Assembly: GCA_900660155.1 (NCBI GenBank)
Contig: CABFPE010000133.1
Span: 672,806-736,805, forward strand
Direction of reading: 5' to 3'
DNA: 64,000 nucleotides
From: Hofstenia miamia
Lineage: Eukaryota; Xenacoelomorpha; Acoela; Hofsteniidae
Made by a program: the position numbers and the translations under genes
The notes under the pieces: model-generated
The model's database searches: none
What the model was told of the DNA's origin: nothing
Seen by the model: the letters and a program-made list of their open reading frames with translations, nothing else
Shown here: one piece after another, positions 10,606-22,100 of the stretch
Layout of the letters: every line of letters begins with the position of its first letter
Position numbering within the stretch: position 1 is the first letter of the stretch

Positions 10606-13600
10606 CTAAAAAATTCATGATAAAAAAACACATATACTTATACCAATATTTATTGTCAAATACAAAAAACTATACGTAATATTCAATGAATGAAAACTTA
10701 TATTGCTAAAAATGTTTTATTTTATAGCGCATTTTTACATTCAGACTCCTAATTTTCAGCAAAACCATAATTTTTCATCAGTTCACTAATCTTACCAACG
10801 AAGCGCAGTACTCCGCTGTAATATGTTAGGCTCATACCAGGTTGATTAAATCAATCATATCATAAATTGATGTAGAATTTGAAGTTGTGACAAGGCGCCG
10901 CATTGTGCTAAAGGATAGTTCATCTAGTAATCTCAAATCAAATAGGAAGTTTCTCTAAAAGAATGGACAGGTACAACAGTCAAATTCTGAGATGTAATAA
11001 GGGATGGGGCGCGACCATGGGATGATACTCCACATAGAACTTTGAAAGATGGACGGACAATTTAAGATTGTTGGCGAGATATACCGTGGATTGTAGTCTT
11101 TACCAGAGGTCCTCTTAACTGCCAAAAGGAATTGGATTAATCAGCATTTCATCCGGTAAGAGTCCTTTGCTCAATTTCTTTCTGTCCGATCTACGAGATA
11201 AGTTTTAGCAAATTCTGTTAGCACATGCTAAAATCATTCAGTAATCTTTAATTTAGAGTGGAAGCACTAATTGGTGAGACATCCTCAAGAAAGGCATGAC
11301 TTTGTATACACAAAGAGAATAAATAATATCACATAAAGTCTTCATACAAACCCTATTTTTCTGAATTACAAGCTGACATCTTTGTATAGGCGCAGTGCAT
11401 TTCATTGATATTAACTTCATCAATTTTCTGAACGATTTAGTGTTTCAAGTCATCGAATGTTGTGATAAGAAACATGGTAAGCACTTGCTTCACATATAGC
11501 AATTCATTGGCGCTAGATCTAGTGATCTTGGTGGTCACCGTAGTCTCACAGGACTAGAAATGATATGATTTGTCAGTAACTGATTTTGGAGAAATTCGCT
11601 GGTTAGAAAAGAGAAATGAGGTGCTGCCATTTTTCTTTGCTGAAACAAAAGTTCACCATGATTATACAAGCATGTTACGAGCTCATGCCTTCCTTCAACA
11701 AAGTTGGAAGCAGGAAAATATCATTTGTTATTTTTCAGAAACATTTAGTGCCGATAAGACTACGATTGTCAGATATATCTCTAGTGGATTTGTGAGGTGC
11801 ATTGAAGCAAGTGTCTACCATGCTTTCATAACACAAAATCTTGATGGCCTGTAAAACAATTTTTTTCAGAAATTGATGAAATAAGTATCAATGAATTGCG
11901 CTGCGCTGTGAATAATTTCTTAAAAACATGTCAGCTTGCAAATCATGCTTTGTTTGAACACTTTTTGTGAGATCAGAAATTCGCTTTATATAATATTCCA
12001 ACAATGTTTCATTTCATTGTAATCAAGCTTTTAATACGTTGTTAGTTTTAAAAATTAATTTTGACTGACTTAGAATTCACCCCTTACATTATTGTTCACT
12101 ATTATGAACTAAATGGCAAAGTTAATAAAACTGTGCTACAAAGATATTCGTGAAAAATATAGAAACTATCAAATACAAGAGAAATGCTGCAATTACTTTC
12201 ATTTGAAACGTGTAAAAAATAATGTCTTAATGACAGTTTTTTTTCAATTTTTCAGCAATTACGAACTCTATTTCAAGAAATAATTAGATGATATTTTAAA
12301 TGAACTCACAAATAAACTTGACATCGTGGCGAAACAATATAAGTAATATTCGAAAATCTCTTGCAAACTTTGCACCAACAATAAGCTCACTCTAAGATGC
12401 TGCTGAAAAATGTTTACAGTTAGAACATCAGCAATTTTCAGAATGGCAATGTTAAACGTNGTGAACCAAACATTTCAAGATATGTTCACAAATATTCCTG
12501 ATAGTAATTGCAGCTTAGTTACATTCCCCTATTGCCCTATTTCAGAAGGCATTGTTTTATTGAATGACCCTTCTCATTAAATCAAGTGCCTGAGAAACAA
12601 TTGGATTACAGAAGAACAACCACAGCTACAGTTTTACGGTCCTTGTAATTCTTAAAATTTGATGCTTGCTCGATTTCAAGACCTGTTATCATTACACAAA
12701 CAGGAATCTGGTCAGGTTGTTACATTATCGCCTTTAACAGCTTCTGCGGGTTTTTTTCAAGCGTACAGAAACAAAATGTAGCTTTAGCCTTGAACGATTT
12801 TCCACATAAAACTGCTGCAGCACTTTAGAGTATCTATATCTACTAAATCTAACTGTTCTTGGAAAACAACTGCAAAATTCATGTCGTTAGTAAGCAGATG
12901 GTGGCTCATTNTAAGCTCACTCTAAGATGCTGCTGAAAAATGTTTACAGTTAGAACATCAGCAATTTTCAGAATGGCAATGTTAAACGTAATTTTATCCG
13001 GACCCTGGTCATCATTGAATATTAGATATATTTAAATACTTAGATTTTATATTATATTGTTACATACATTATTTATATTTTAGTTAATAAGTGTAAATAA
13101 TTCAATACTACAGTAAATTTCATTCTACTTTATTTATTTGTTGATGATTTCAATCTAATCTCAAACATGCGAGAATGTTTTTCTTTAAAAGTCATCTCAT
13201 ATAGTTGATGCTTTGTCACTTTTATGAAAATCTCTAATCAATTCAAAATTTATCAGGGGCACGTGCCCCCTCCCCATGTGCTCCGCTTGGTTGCACCCCC
13301 GGTTGAAAATATGTCGAACTTAATTATAGACTTCTCAAAGTCATAGAACCAATTTATATTTTTCAAGTTTCCTCAAAGAAAATACTTACAATGATTAGAG
13401 TTTTCATTACGGCTTTGCTTGCAGCCCCGACATCTTTTTTTATGATTGTGAGATATATTTTCAAATAACAGAATGCGATGGTGGGGATTGGTATAATCAT
13501 AATACAAATTAATGTGATTATTCCACTAATTCTTCGGTAAGACTCTGTGAACTCCACTATCAAGAAAACACATGATCCATTACGATATTGATAAAATACA

Positions 13601-14109
13601 CTTATCCATCCCTGAACCACTACAAAGCCAACAAAAAACGAGATGGCACACATTATGTACATGTGCTTGTTGTTGATATTTTGTCGATGCCAAATGGGGA
13701 AAGTAATTCCAATGTACCTTTCAATACCAATCATAAGCATGTGGTAACCTGAAGCAGATGCGGATCCCCAAAAGATAAATGAACTATAAAAAAGATTACA
13801 AAGAACGGGCAGGTTCATGTAAGTAGCAAGATATTCGGGAAATACATTGAATATCAACATACTTGAACATGCAATAAAGTCCATTAGCGCCAATGATTTC
13901 ATTAGAATTATGATGTGTCCTATTGATTGGTTCATTAGTTTTCCTTGAAATACCATTATTACCGCCGCATTTCCTGGAACTCCAATCAAGACAATAAAAG
14001 CATAAAAATACTTTGTAAGTAGTTGAGATGCTTTAGTGGCTATCGGAGAGAAGCCCTTGTCATCAATGCTTTCAAATTTGGTCCATGCAGTTGAATTAAT
14101 CGGCAGCAT
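10351..14109 (-). CDS. Class A (rhodopsin-like) G-protein-coupled receptor, two exons, 324 aa
   Basis: Seven-helix receptor predicted in the plasma membrane; the ligand is unknown. Exon 1 is 14109-13390 (residues 1-240) and exon 2 is 10605-10351 (residues 241-324 plus stop). They join in phase 0 through a 2,784-nt intron (donor ATT|GTAAGT, acceptor TTTTTTAG|ACT). Exon 1 gives an N-glycosylation site (NST, 5-7), N47 in TM1 (PGN), D77 in TM2 (LALMD), C104 at the top of TM3, ERY at 130-132, W168 in TM4, C180 in loop 2 (disulfide partner of C104) and Pro in TM5. Exon 2 restores TM6 with the classic CWLP (248-251), TM7, helix 8 and a Ser/Lys tail with C307. The TM7 motif is N286-C-I-I-Y290: Cys replaces the NPxxY proline. 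An in-frame TAG two codons upstream supports this ATG. The length is normal for a small peptide- or amine-type receptor, and the gene looks functional. The subfamily cannot be fixed without a search. Confidence 0.9.
10606..13389 (-). other. GPCR intron with a misassembled block
   Basis: Single Ns at 12460 and 12911 bracket a block whose right flank (12912-12989) repeats the 78 bp before the first N (12382-12459) exactly. The interval 12461-12911 is therefore probably a misplaced or alternative contig piece. A plus-strand open stretch of 94 codons at 11570-11854 has no recognised domain. No other gene was seen. Confidence 0.6.
13390..14109 (-). CDS. GPCR exon 1 (TM1 to start of TM6)
   Basis: The exon encodes 240 residues from the ATG at 14109. 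Hydrophobic segments lie at about 33-55, 64-90, 100-133, 149-172 and 193-223, and the first turn of TM6 starts at about 236. The donor GTAAGTATT begins at 13389. Frame read-through past this donor soon meets a stop, so splicing to 10605 is required for TM6-TM7. Confidence 0.9.
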
Positions 14110-14130
14110 TCTCTAAACAAATGCTTAATC

Positions 14131-14184
<54 letters not shown>

Positions 14185-15119
14185 ATGCTGATAACGTTTT
14201 AGTACTTTTCTGTTTATGAAGCATTTTGCCGTTTGCAAGAAAACAACAGTCCATTTAAATTTTGACATCATCAAAATAAGATGAATATTTTTTTAATAAC
14301 TCCAACTAATCCAATTCATTTTAGCTCTAATATAATATAATGTAATATACTTCCCTGATTACTAAGCTTTCTCTTCTCAGGATTTATTGCAAAACATTAA
14401 TAGTCCTTGTACTTTAAATGAAATGGCAGAATTTAAGATTTTATTATGCATAATTTCCAATAATTATTCTTCCTGACAGAGAAAACAGGATTTTTCATTC
14501 CAAAATGTCTCTCTGTCCTAACGCACTATAATGTTGAGCAATATTAATGCAAGTCATTTTTTTGGAACAAGAACTCTAAATTTGAGTTTAATAGAGGTTC
14601 TACTATAGGCTTGATATCTATTAATTAAAATTCAACTGATAGAGGTAATGTTACAAAGATGTGGTTTAATTAAACAAAATAAAATAGTTTATATTAATGA
14701 GGATTGAATTACTTGTGACTGTTTTCGCATTGTAGTATGTGATGTATTCAAATGCTTTCCACAAAGACGACAACAAGACTGTGAATCAGTAGATACATAA
14801 ATGCCTTGCCTTTCACAAATCAGATAGTAGATACCAAGGAGTACATAATATTATTATTATGCACACCTTTGTAGATACCATGAATCGACTCATTCGTAAT
14901 ACTATGTATGATTTTGTTTTCGGGAATTTTTTACGGTTTCATTATAACAGGGGTAAAAATCTATATCTTCTTCGTAAAAATTCAGTCGCATATGCCATAA
15001 ATTCAATGCAGTTTGAGATTTTGACGTATATGTTCTGAAGCAGAGAAATGTGCTTCAGCAATTTCGAACATTCAATGCTGAAGTGAGAGAGTACTCATAT
15101 TGACATCATTCCGTAAAAT

Positions 15120-15667
15120 AAAATGGGTAAGATTTTGACTAGATATTACGAAATTGAATAACCTGGAAATAGTCTTCAACACTTTCTTTCTAAAGAATTC
15201 GGTCAAACTTCATTTTGTAGCAAGATCCATGCCAAGGTATGTGTAGAAGCCTACATTTTCGATTGGGCGGTTGCAAAACAAAAAGCTATCCCTGTTTACC
15301 GCCTCTTCGGAATTTGATTGTCTTTGTTTTCTTTTACACGTTTGGTCATATACTTGTGGAGACTGCTGTATAATTTTGTATTCCTCATTATATGTAACGA
15401 GGTCATCTGGTAAAATATTCATTGAAAGTTAGTGTATGGGGTAGATCCGCAATAAAACTGCTTAATAGCAAAGGGTTTAGACTATCCCCTTGTAGTAGTC
15501 TGAGGTATTATCTTTGACATGTGACTACCATTCGTAATGAACATACAGTTAGCTGACAAAAGAGTGGCCATGAGATTCAGCTTGACTTCTGGTATCTCGT
15601 GGTTTTGTACCCGTTTGACTAGAAGCTTATATCTGTTAAGGTAACAGATCTCTCTACGAGAAGGCAT
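15120..15667 (-). pseudogene. Decayed LINE reverse-transcriptase fragment
   Basis: The minus strand reads like the middle of a non-LTR reverse transcriptase. It runs from KLLVKRVQNHEIPEVKLNL through LLSANCMFITNGSHMSKIIP, the usual run-up to the G.QGD.LSPLLF motif, then NILPDDL (near 15.42 kb), and finally IENVGFYTYLGMDLATK (near 15.22 kb), the typical 'Y.YLG' block after the catalytic region. The fragment has several in-frame stops and frame changes, and the YADD box is not intact. The family (RTE, CR1 or other) is not resolved. Confidence 0.6.
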
Positions 15668-15933
15668 ATAATGGAAATGAAAGATGCTGCAGGAGCTTCG
15701 TTTGAAGTATGTCTACTGGATTAGTTGTTGATCTCTTTAGGCGGAACCTTGCTAACTGATACAGTTTTTTTGACAGTGTAAAAAAATTTCCAAAATCAAA
15801 TAAGTTATTTTGTATATTTCGTTATGAATGCTATTTATACAACTTAATGTAAAGCTTTGAAAATTGCAATTTTCATCTTTTATAGTTCGGCAGCATATTA
15901 TATGATATCGGTAGCTATTTCAAATTTTTAGAG

Positions 15934-16021
15934 ATGTTCCAAATTATTGTATTTCTTGTGTTGGATTTTGGTTTTGTTTATTCCATACACGAGCTTTGTC
16001 CAGATCGCGATGGTATTTTTG
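15934..16021 (+). CDS. Exon 1: signal peptide
   Basis: The ATG at 15934 starts MFQIIVFLVLDFGFVYS, a clear signal peptide with a probable cut after Ser17. IHELCPDRDGIF and a phase-1 donor (TTTG|GTAAGT) follow. The mature N-terminus contributes one Cys to the ectodomain. Confidence 0.7.
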
Positions 16022-16138
16022 GTAAGTCACATTTAAATGAAAATCACATAGCAAAACTATCATAATATATTTNTTTATAATAGTTTAGCGTTTGAACATA
16101 AAAGATCTCTGCCAAGTATGTTATTAGAATACTTCTAC

Positions 16139-16185
<47 letters not shown>

Positions 16186-19100
16186 CATACTTACAATATG
16201 ATTCCGCTATCCTAGTAAAATGGCAACATAAAAAAATACGAAACCTATAATATATTTCTAAATCAAAATTAGCAAAATTTATAATAATTTGAATATATCC
16301 AACATTTCACGATTACTACAGACGATGCAGGCTCTATACATGTTCACTTATATAATAATTTTATTGCATATAGATATATTTATTGCCAAATATTCTATTG
16401 TTATCATACCTAGAGCTAAACTTGAGGTATTTACAAATGTTAGTGCCCACATCAAGCTGTCATCTTAAATAATTTTTTTCAATGGGAACCCTATTTGCCA
16501 CACAAAATTTTTTTGTTGAGGTCATGGCGAGAGGGTTTATTCAGTTCTTTAGTACAAATTATTCTACTAAATATTATTCTATGAAACAGTCGTTCTCTTT
16601 CCTCTGCAAAATGAGACAATAGATAGGTCTTGCCGTCATCATCACATTGACGCAATCGTCCTATTCAATGATACATACTGAAAAAGAGGTGATTTTTTGA
16701 ATCTTTAGACGTTTTCAATAGGCTGATCTTTGTGATACTTTGTGAGTTGAAAAAGCCGGGGTTAGTGTGTTCATGGAAGGCCTTATTTAACACAACAGAT
16801 ATACAATATTGAAATTGAGAAAAAACAGTAGTTTCATGTTGAGAAAATTTGCATCCAATTTTGTCTGATACTTCTCAATCGATGAAAACTATAATTCAAA
16901 AAGCTTGTAAGGGGCAGAATCAACAGCCCATGGCAAATAGGGAAATAAATTATTCTTATATTTAATTACAAACTAAAATAATGTTATCAAATGCTGCATA
17001 TTTCCCCCAGAAATCTCTTTTCGATTTAGCCATTTTACTTAAATATATAATATTCTTGAGTGAAATTAATTATGCAAACTATATTCCTTTTAAAATGTAT
17101 ATGCTTACTTTATGAATTCAAAAATTCAAATAAATTATCATTAATTATAGATCATTAATTGAAAAATTTAGATGATAACATTGTGTCTGGATACAAAAGT
17201 GGAAATGAAATTTATTACTGCCTAATTGCGAGATTCAAGGCTTCATATTTTGAAACTTACACACCTGCACAAAATTTTCCATTCGCAAATGCAGATGGTC
17301 ATCTTTTTTTCATCAAACCAACATGGAAAACTAATCAAATTCCGAATGGTTGTTCTGCTTCTTGTCGACTGTTCAATCCAATTGCTCCATTTTCTAACAA
17401 CACCCCAAAATATAAAAGTGAAAATGGTGCAAATTTTTCATACATTGAATATTCATCCTCCTATGATGCTCTCAACTTCCCTGACAGCGACTTGGTTGAT
17501 GTTAAAGTAGACATTAGGAATACTAGAAATCCACCTAATAATGATCCATGCAGTTACATTGGTTTTAAAATTGATACAGCTTCTATTGCAAATCAAATAG
17601 TGAGATATGCATTTAGAATCAGTAAAATCTTATGTACCGAGAGCGATGGAAAATTTGCTACTCTTGAAATACATCAAGGAATGAATGCTTCTGAACCAGG
17701 ATTTACAGACTGTCCAAGCAGTTGTGGTATATATGTATTTTTATCAATTTTAAGTCTTAAGTAATATACTCTATCCCTTATAAAAAAATCATCGTGGAGA
17801 ATATTATTTTAGTAAGCTGAATATTAAAATAATAATATTAATGGAAATAATAATAATAATTACTATTATGAATATAATAATAATAAAAATAATAATAATG
17901 ATAATAATAATAATAATAATAATAAAAATAATAATAATAGTAAAAATAAAGGAGGCGAGTATTGGGGAGATTTTGAAGAAGAATTGTTTTTATATGACTT
18001 GTAGTTGTGCACTAGTTCAAGGAAGACGTTGTGGAAATGACTAGAGATATTACAGATGACAAGTTGAGAGCTTGGGTTGAAGTTTAATTTTGGTAAGTGT
18101 GCAACAAATGCCCTGATCAAAGGCAAGTGTACTGAACAGGATGACTTGAGGAAAAGCAATGAGGGCAAAAAGCAACAGCTTCATGAAATTGATAGACAAA
18201 AATTAAACAGATAATGAGTAGATGAAGACTTGACTAAGAAAAAAATCCAAAAGGTTTTACAGGCGTAAGCATGCCAGTGCTGGGATAATCAGCCGGAATC
18301 TTGAGGTAGATTAAACATTACCTGAGGTAACTAGACAGATAGACATAGAATGTATTAGCAGCAGAAAGCGCATTCAACCTAGATGGAGAGTCGGATGGAT
18401 TATACATATCAAGGCAGCAAGTTGAGAAACGTCTGTTAAATATTGAGGGAGTTCTTGAAATAGGGGTCTTATGATTAAAGTATTACATAGGGTATCAATC
18501 CAAAGGATCACTTCTGAATGTAAGTAGGGAGTTAAATAAGAAGACGACAGAGTGTGAGGGAAGGAAAGCATACCAGAGATTGGTAGAAGTAGAAAGGCAA
18601 ACAAGATATAGAAAAATGTCAATGCATGTAGAATGCTAGAGGATTATCAAAGTCTAGGACAGGATTAAAGTGAGAAAAACCGAAGTCCTGATAATATTAT
18701 ATACTAGTAGTGACCAGTTATGTTTAGCAATATTGAATACTGGAGGAACACAGGAAACTGTGGCATTGAAGTGAGCAGTAAATGACTAAAGAAGGCAAGG
18801 CTGATGAGAAAAACAAGCCATGATAATGGAAATAGAGGACCAGGCTATTAGGAAAACCTGGATGAAGAAGCAGGTTGACAGAAGACGAGATAATTAGCGT
18901 ATGTCAGAAAATATAGAAGTTTAGACAATACACCATCTAAGCACAGGGTGTGAAAAGTTGCATCAAAATTAGTACAAGTTTATGCATGAAAAAGTAGGAC
19001 GATAATACAATGGGGCTTGAGAAGGCAGCAGGGGTTTGAAGCGGTAGATAAGTGGCATGAACATAAATCACAGTGAATCAAAGAGACCGAGAAGGCTAAA

Positions 19101-22100
19101 ATACTGAGGGATTTCAGCATACAGACTATCAAGTTGATTGAAATAGCAAGAACAGATATAGCAGTGGTAGGTAAAGCTTGGAAACAGCGATATACATACA
19201 GTACCCTAATGTAGAAAATGTAGAAAACAAAGGAAAATATAGATTGGGAAGTATTTGGAGTTAGCAAAGGAAATAAACAGATTGTAAAGTTTGAGGAATG
19301 TTGAGGTAGTCATCGTCAGTTAACAATATTTTTGCGGTAATAAAAGTTTACAATATACTACACTTAATGATATTGCATACAATAAAATAATTTAATCTCA
19401 TTCTTTCCTAAATTACATTGTTTATTCATGATGTTTTCTTTATTATGCTGTTTAATTAATAGAGCTTCACAGATCTTAGTGTGTGTTGTTTTCATGGCTA
19501 TTTCAAAATTTCTTTCTTTAATTCATGATAGTGATTGAATATTTCTGTTTCAAAGGTGTCCGTTGAGATGTTCTTTTATGCGAATATCAAAATGTCGTTT
19601 AGTTTCACCAATGTATAGCTTGTTACAGCTATCACAATTATATTTGTAAACGATAGATGAAACAAAACATTCTGGGATTCTATCTTTATTCTTAAATATA
19701 TTATTCGTTTGTAATGATGACAAATAGGCCTAATTTTAGATGATGTTAAACTTGCATTGATTTTTTAAATCTTTTTCTTAATAATAATTTTTTTGTCTTC
19801 AATGTCATTTCCAGTATACATAATATTTACAATCGTTTGTCTTTCTCTTGTTGTCATCTATTTCATAACTTGAATTTAAACATTTAGATGTTATTTCTCT
19901 CAACATTTTATTTGAATAGCCATTGTCTTTGAATGTAGAAAACAATACATCTAGACTCTTTGTCAATAGTTGAAAATTCTATTATATTTTTATGAATCTT
20001 TCACATAAACCCTTTATTGTATTGGTTTTGTATTTTAAAGGACAATAGGAAGTGAATGTTATATATAAACCTTTATTTGTTTTTTTTAAATATGTTTCGA
20101 ATGCAAAATTGCCATCTAAAAAGTTAATTGAATTTTCTTTTTCTTCTTCGATCGTAAATTGATATTTTCAATTTCCAGATTTATTTGTTCTTCTTTGTTA
20201 TTAAAAATGGCAAATATATCGTCTACATAGCGTTTAAAAATTAAAATTTTTCGTTATGGAAATTCGATTCTATCATGTCCATGACAAAATTCTTATGTAA
20301 TATTAATGGATTGCTGCGTTTTGAGCAATTTTTAATGATCCTATAAAAAGTAATCAAAAACATTTTAAAATGCATAGTTTATTTAGATTGTACAAGGTGT
20401 CCACCAGAATGTCCTCTAACAGGTTTGTGGAAATTTGTATAAAATCCTAAGCTGCTAAGAAATTATAAATGTGATATTCTGGATCTACATTTTGCCAAAT
20501 ATACATAATTTATAAAAAAAATTTTAGTTTTCTTACGACTTTCAGTTGGATTAGATTGGTTAATTACTGCAGAATCTGGTGAAAAACCAATTATTACAAA
20601 AATCTAATTTATTTCGATTTGATTTGATATTCCTTAAAGAATTACTGTAACTTCAGGAATTTAATTTGTGTGTTTTAGATGAAGGCCCCATTGCGCGATA
20701 TTTGAGAGAAAAATGCATTGGTAAGGTTCTTTTGATTTCACAGAAAGGTTCTTTGAATAAAGATTAACTAAAAAATAAAAGTTCTTAATATACTTTATAT
20801 CTATCACTAAAAGTATTATATAGTTACAATTTATTAGGGTAATTTGGGGGAGGGAGGTGAGAATAGAATTAGACTAATACAGAGATATCCATTATGATAG
20901 CGAATTTTTATTGAATTTGTATTTTTATTAAAATGAACAAATGGAAAAGCTAACTTTGTAGTAAACACGAAGTGTTCACAAACGTTCTACATTAAATGTT
21001 CTAAGAGTCTTCCATTCTAAGTAATCATGTACTCAATACGAGTTTTTCCACTGTAAATTTACTTTAAATTCCACGAGGAGAACTTTTTTTATCTTTTTAA
21101 ATAACCTTAAGTCTGTTTGTAAAAGCTCATTTCCATTTTTATTTGCCAATAATTTTAGCTTAACTACTCAATGATTTATCCACCATTTGGAAATGATTTA
21201 TAATGTACCAAAGACTGGGCATTGAATAACAACATGTCTTTTAATTTTAAAAAATCTATTCTAATATTATTTATGATGGATAAGTGCTCTCTTCAGGTGA
21301 AAGAGTTTTATCTTACAAATGATGTTGATTTACTTATTACATTCTCAACATATTGATAAAAGGTCTGGAAATGGCGTAATGTATTTGCTTTTATCAGATT
21401 TTCCTTTCGATTTAGAACTTAATAAATTGTAAGTTACTAATATATAAATAAATTATTCTTTCTATTTTAATGTGAGTTCCAAAAACATGATATAAAAATT
21501 TTACAAATGTGCTTAAATTCGACCATTTTCAATAAATGTATACAACTGCTATCATATCATATAAAAATCGTCTTTGAAATTTGCCAATCTCTCGATTTCC
21601 CTTCAACTTCAATTTAATGATTCATACTTATGAACAAATGACTAAATGACAAATATGATACAATTATTTTCAACTTCATTTTCACTATTCTGTGAATTAT
21701 AAAAACATGTATTCTTAAAGTCTAATGTCATTTCGAGTAAAGAAAACTTATTTTCATCGAATGTGTTGTTTGGTTAATTTTTTTCAAAGAACAATGAACA
21801 ATAATATGTTTTATTGTACTTCAATTTTAAGACGATTCTTCATGAAGAAGCTTTTGAGCATTTCAGTTTAAATTTAAAGCAAATGATTAATTTTTTGCTG
21901 AACGTTTATACAAAATTAAAATTGCGTTTTCTAGTGGAAATTTGTTGGGACGTTATTAATCAATAAATCATTTTAACAATAATATTATTCTTATTATTAT
22001 CATTATTAGGTGAGTTGATGCTTTTTGGTAAGAAACTGTTGGAAGCTCTTGATTTAAACATTCCCAATAATAGAAATCTACTAGGCTTAAGTCAGGCAAT

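Noticed and set aside
11570-11854. 94-codon plus-strand open stretch as a gene
   Set aside because: It lies in the GPCR intron on the opposite strand, has no domain, no splice context and ordinary AT-rich composition.
17866-18168. 100-codon minus-strand open stretch rich in Leu/Ser
   Set aside because: It is produced by the AAT microsatellite and purine-rich plus strand.
21399-21429. Segment between TTATCAG and GTAAGT as an exon
   Set aside because: Length is not a multiple of three and the phases do not match the neighbouring exons.
22009-22026. 18-nt phase 1-1 segment (AG|GTGAGTTGATGCTTTTTG|GTAAGA) as a micro-exon
   Set aside because: It lies inside the mariner-like transposase relic read on the other strand, and the segment is too short to stand on splice signals alone.
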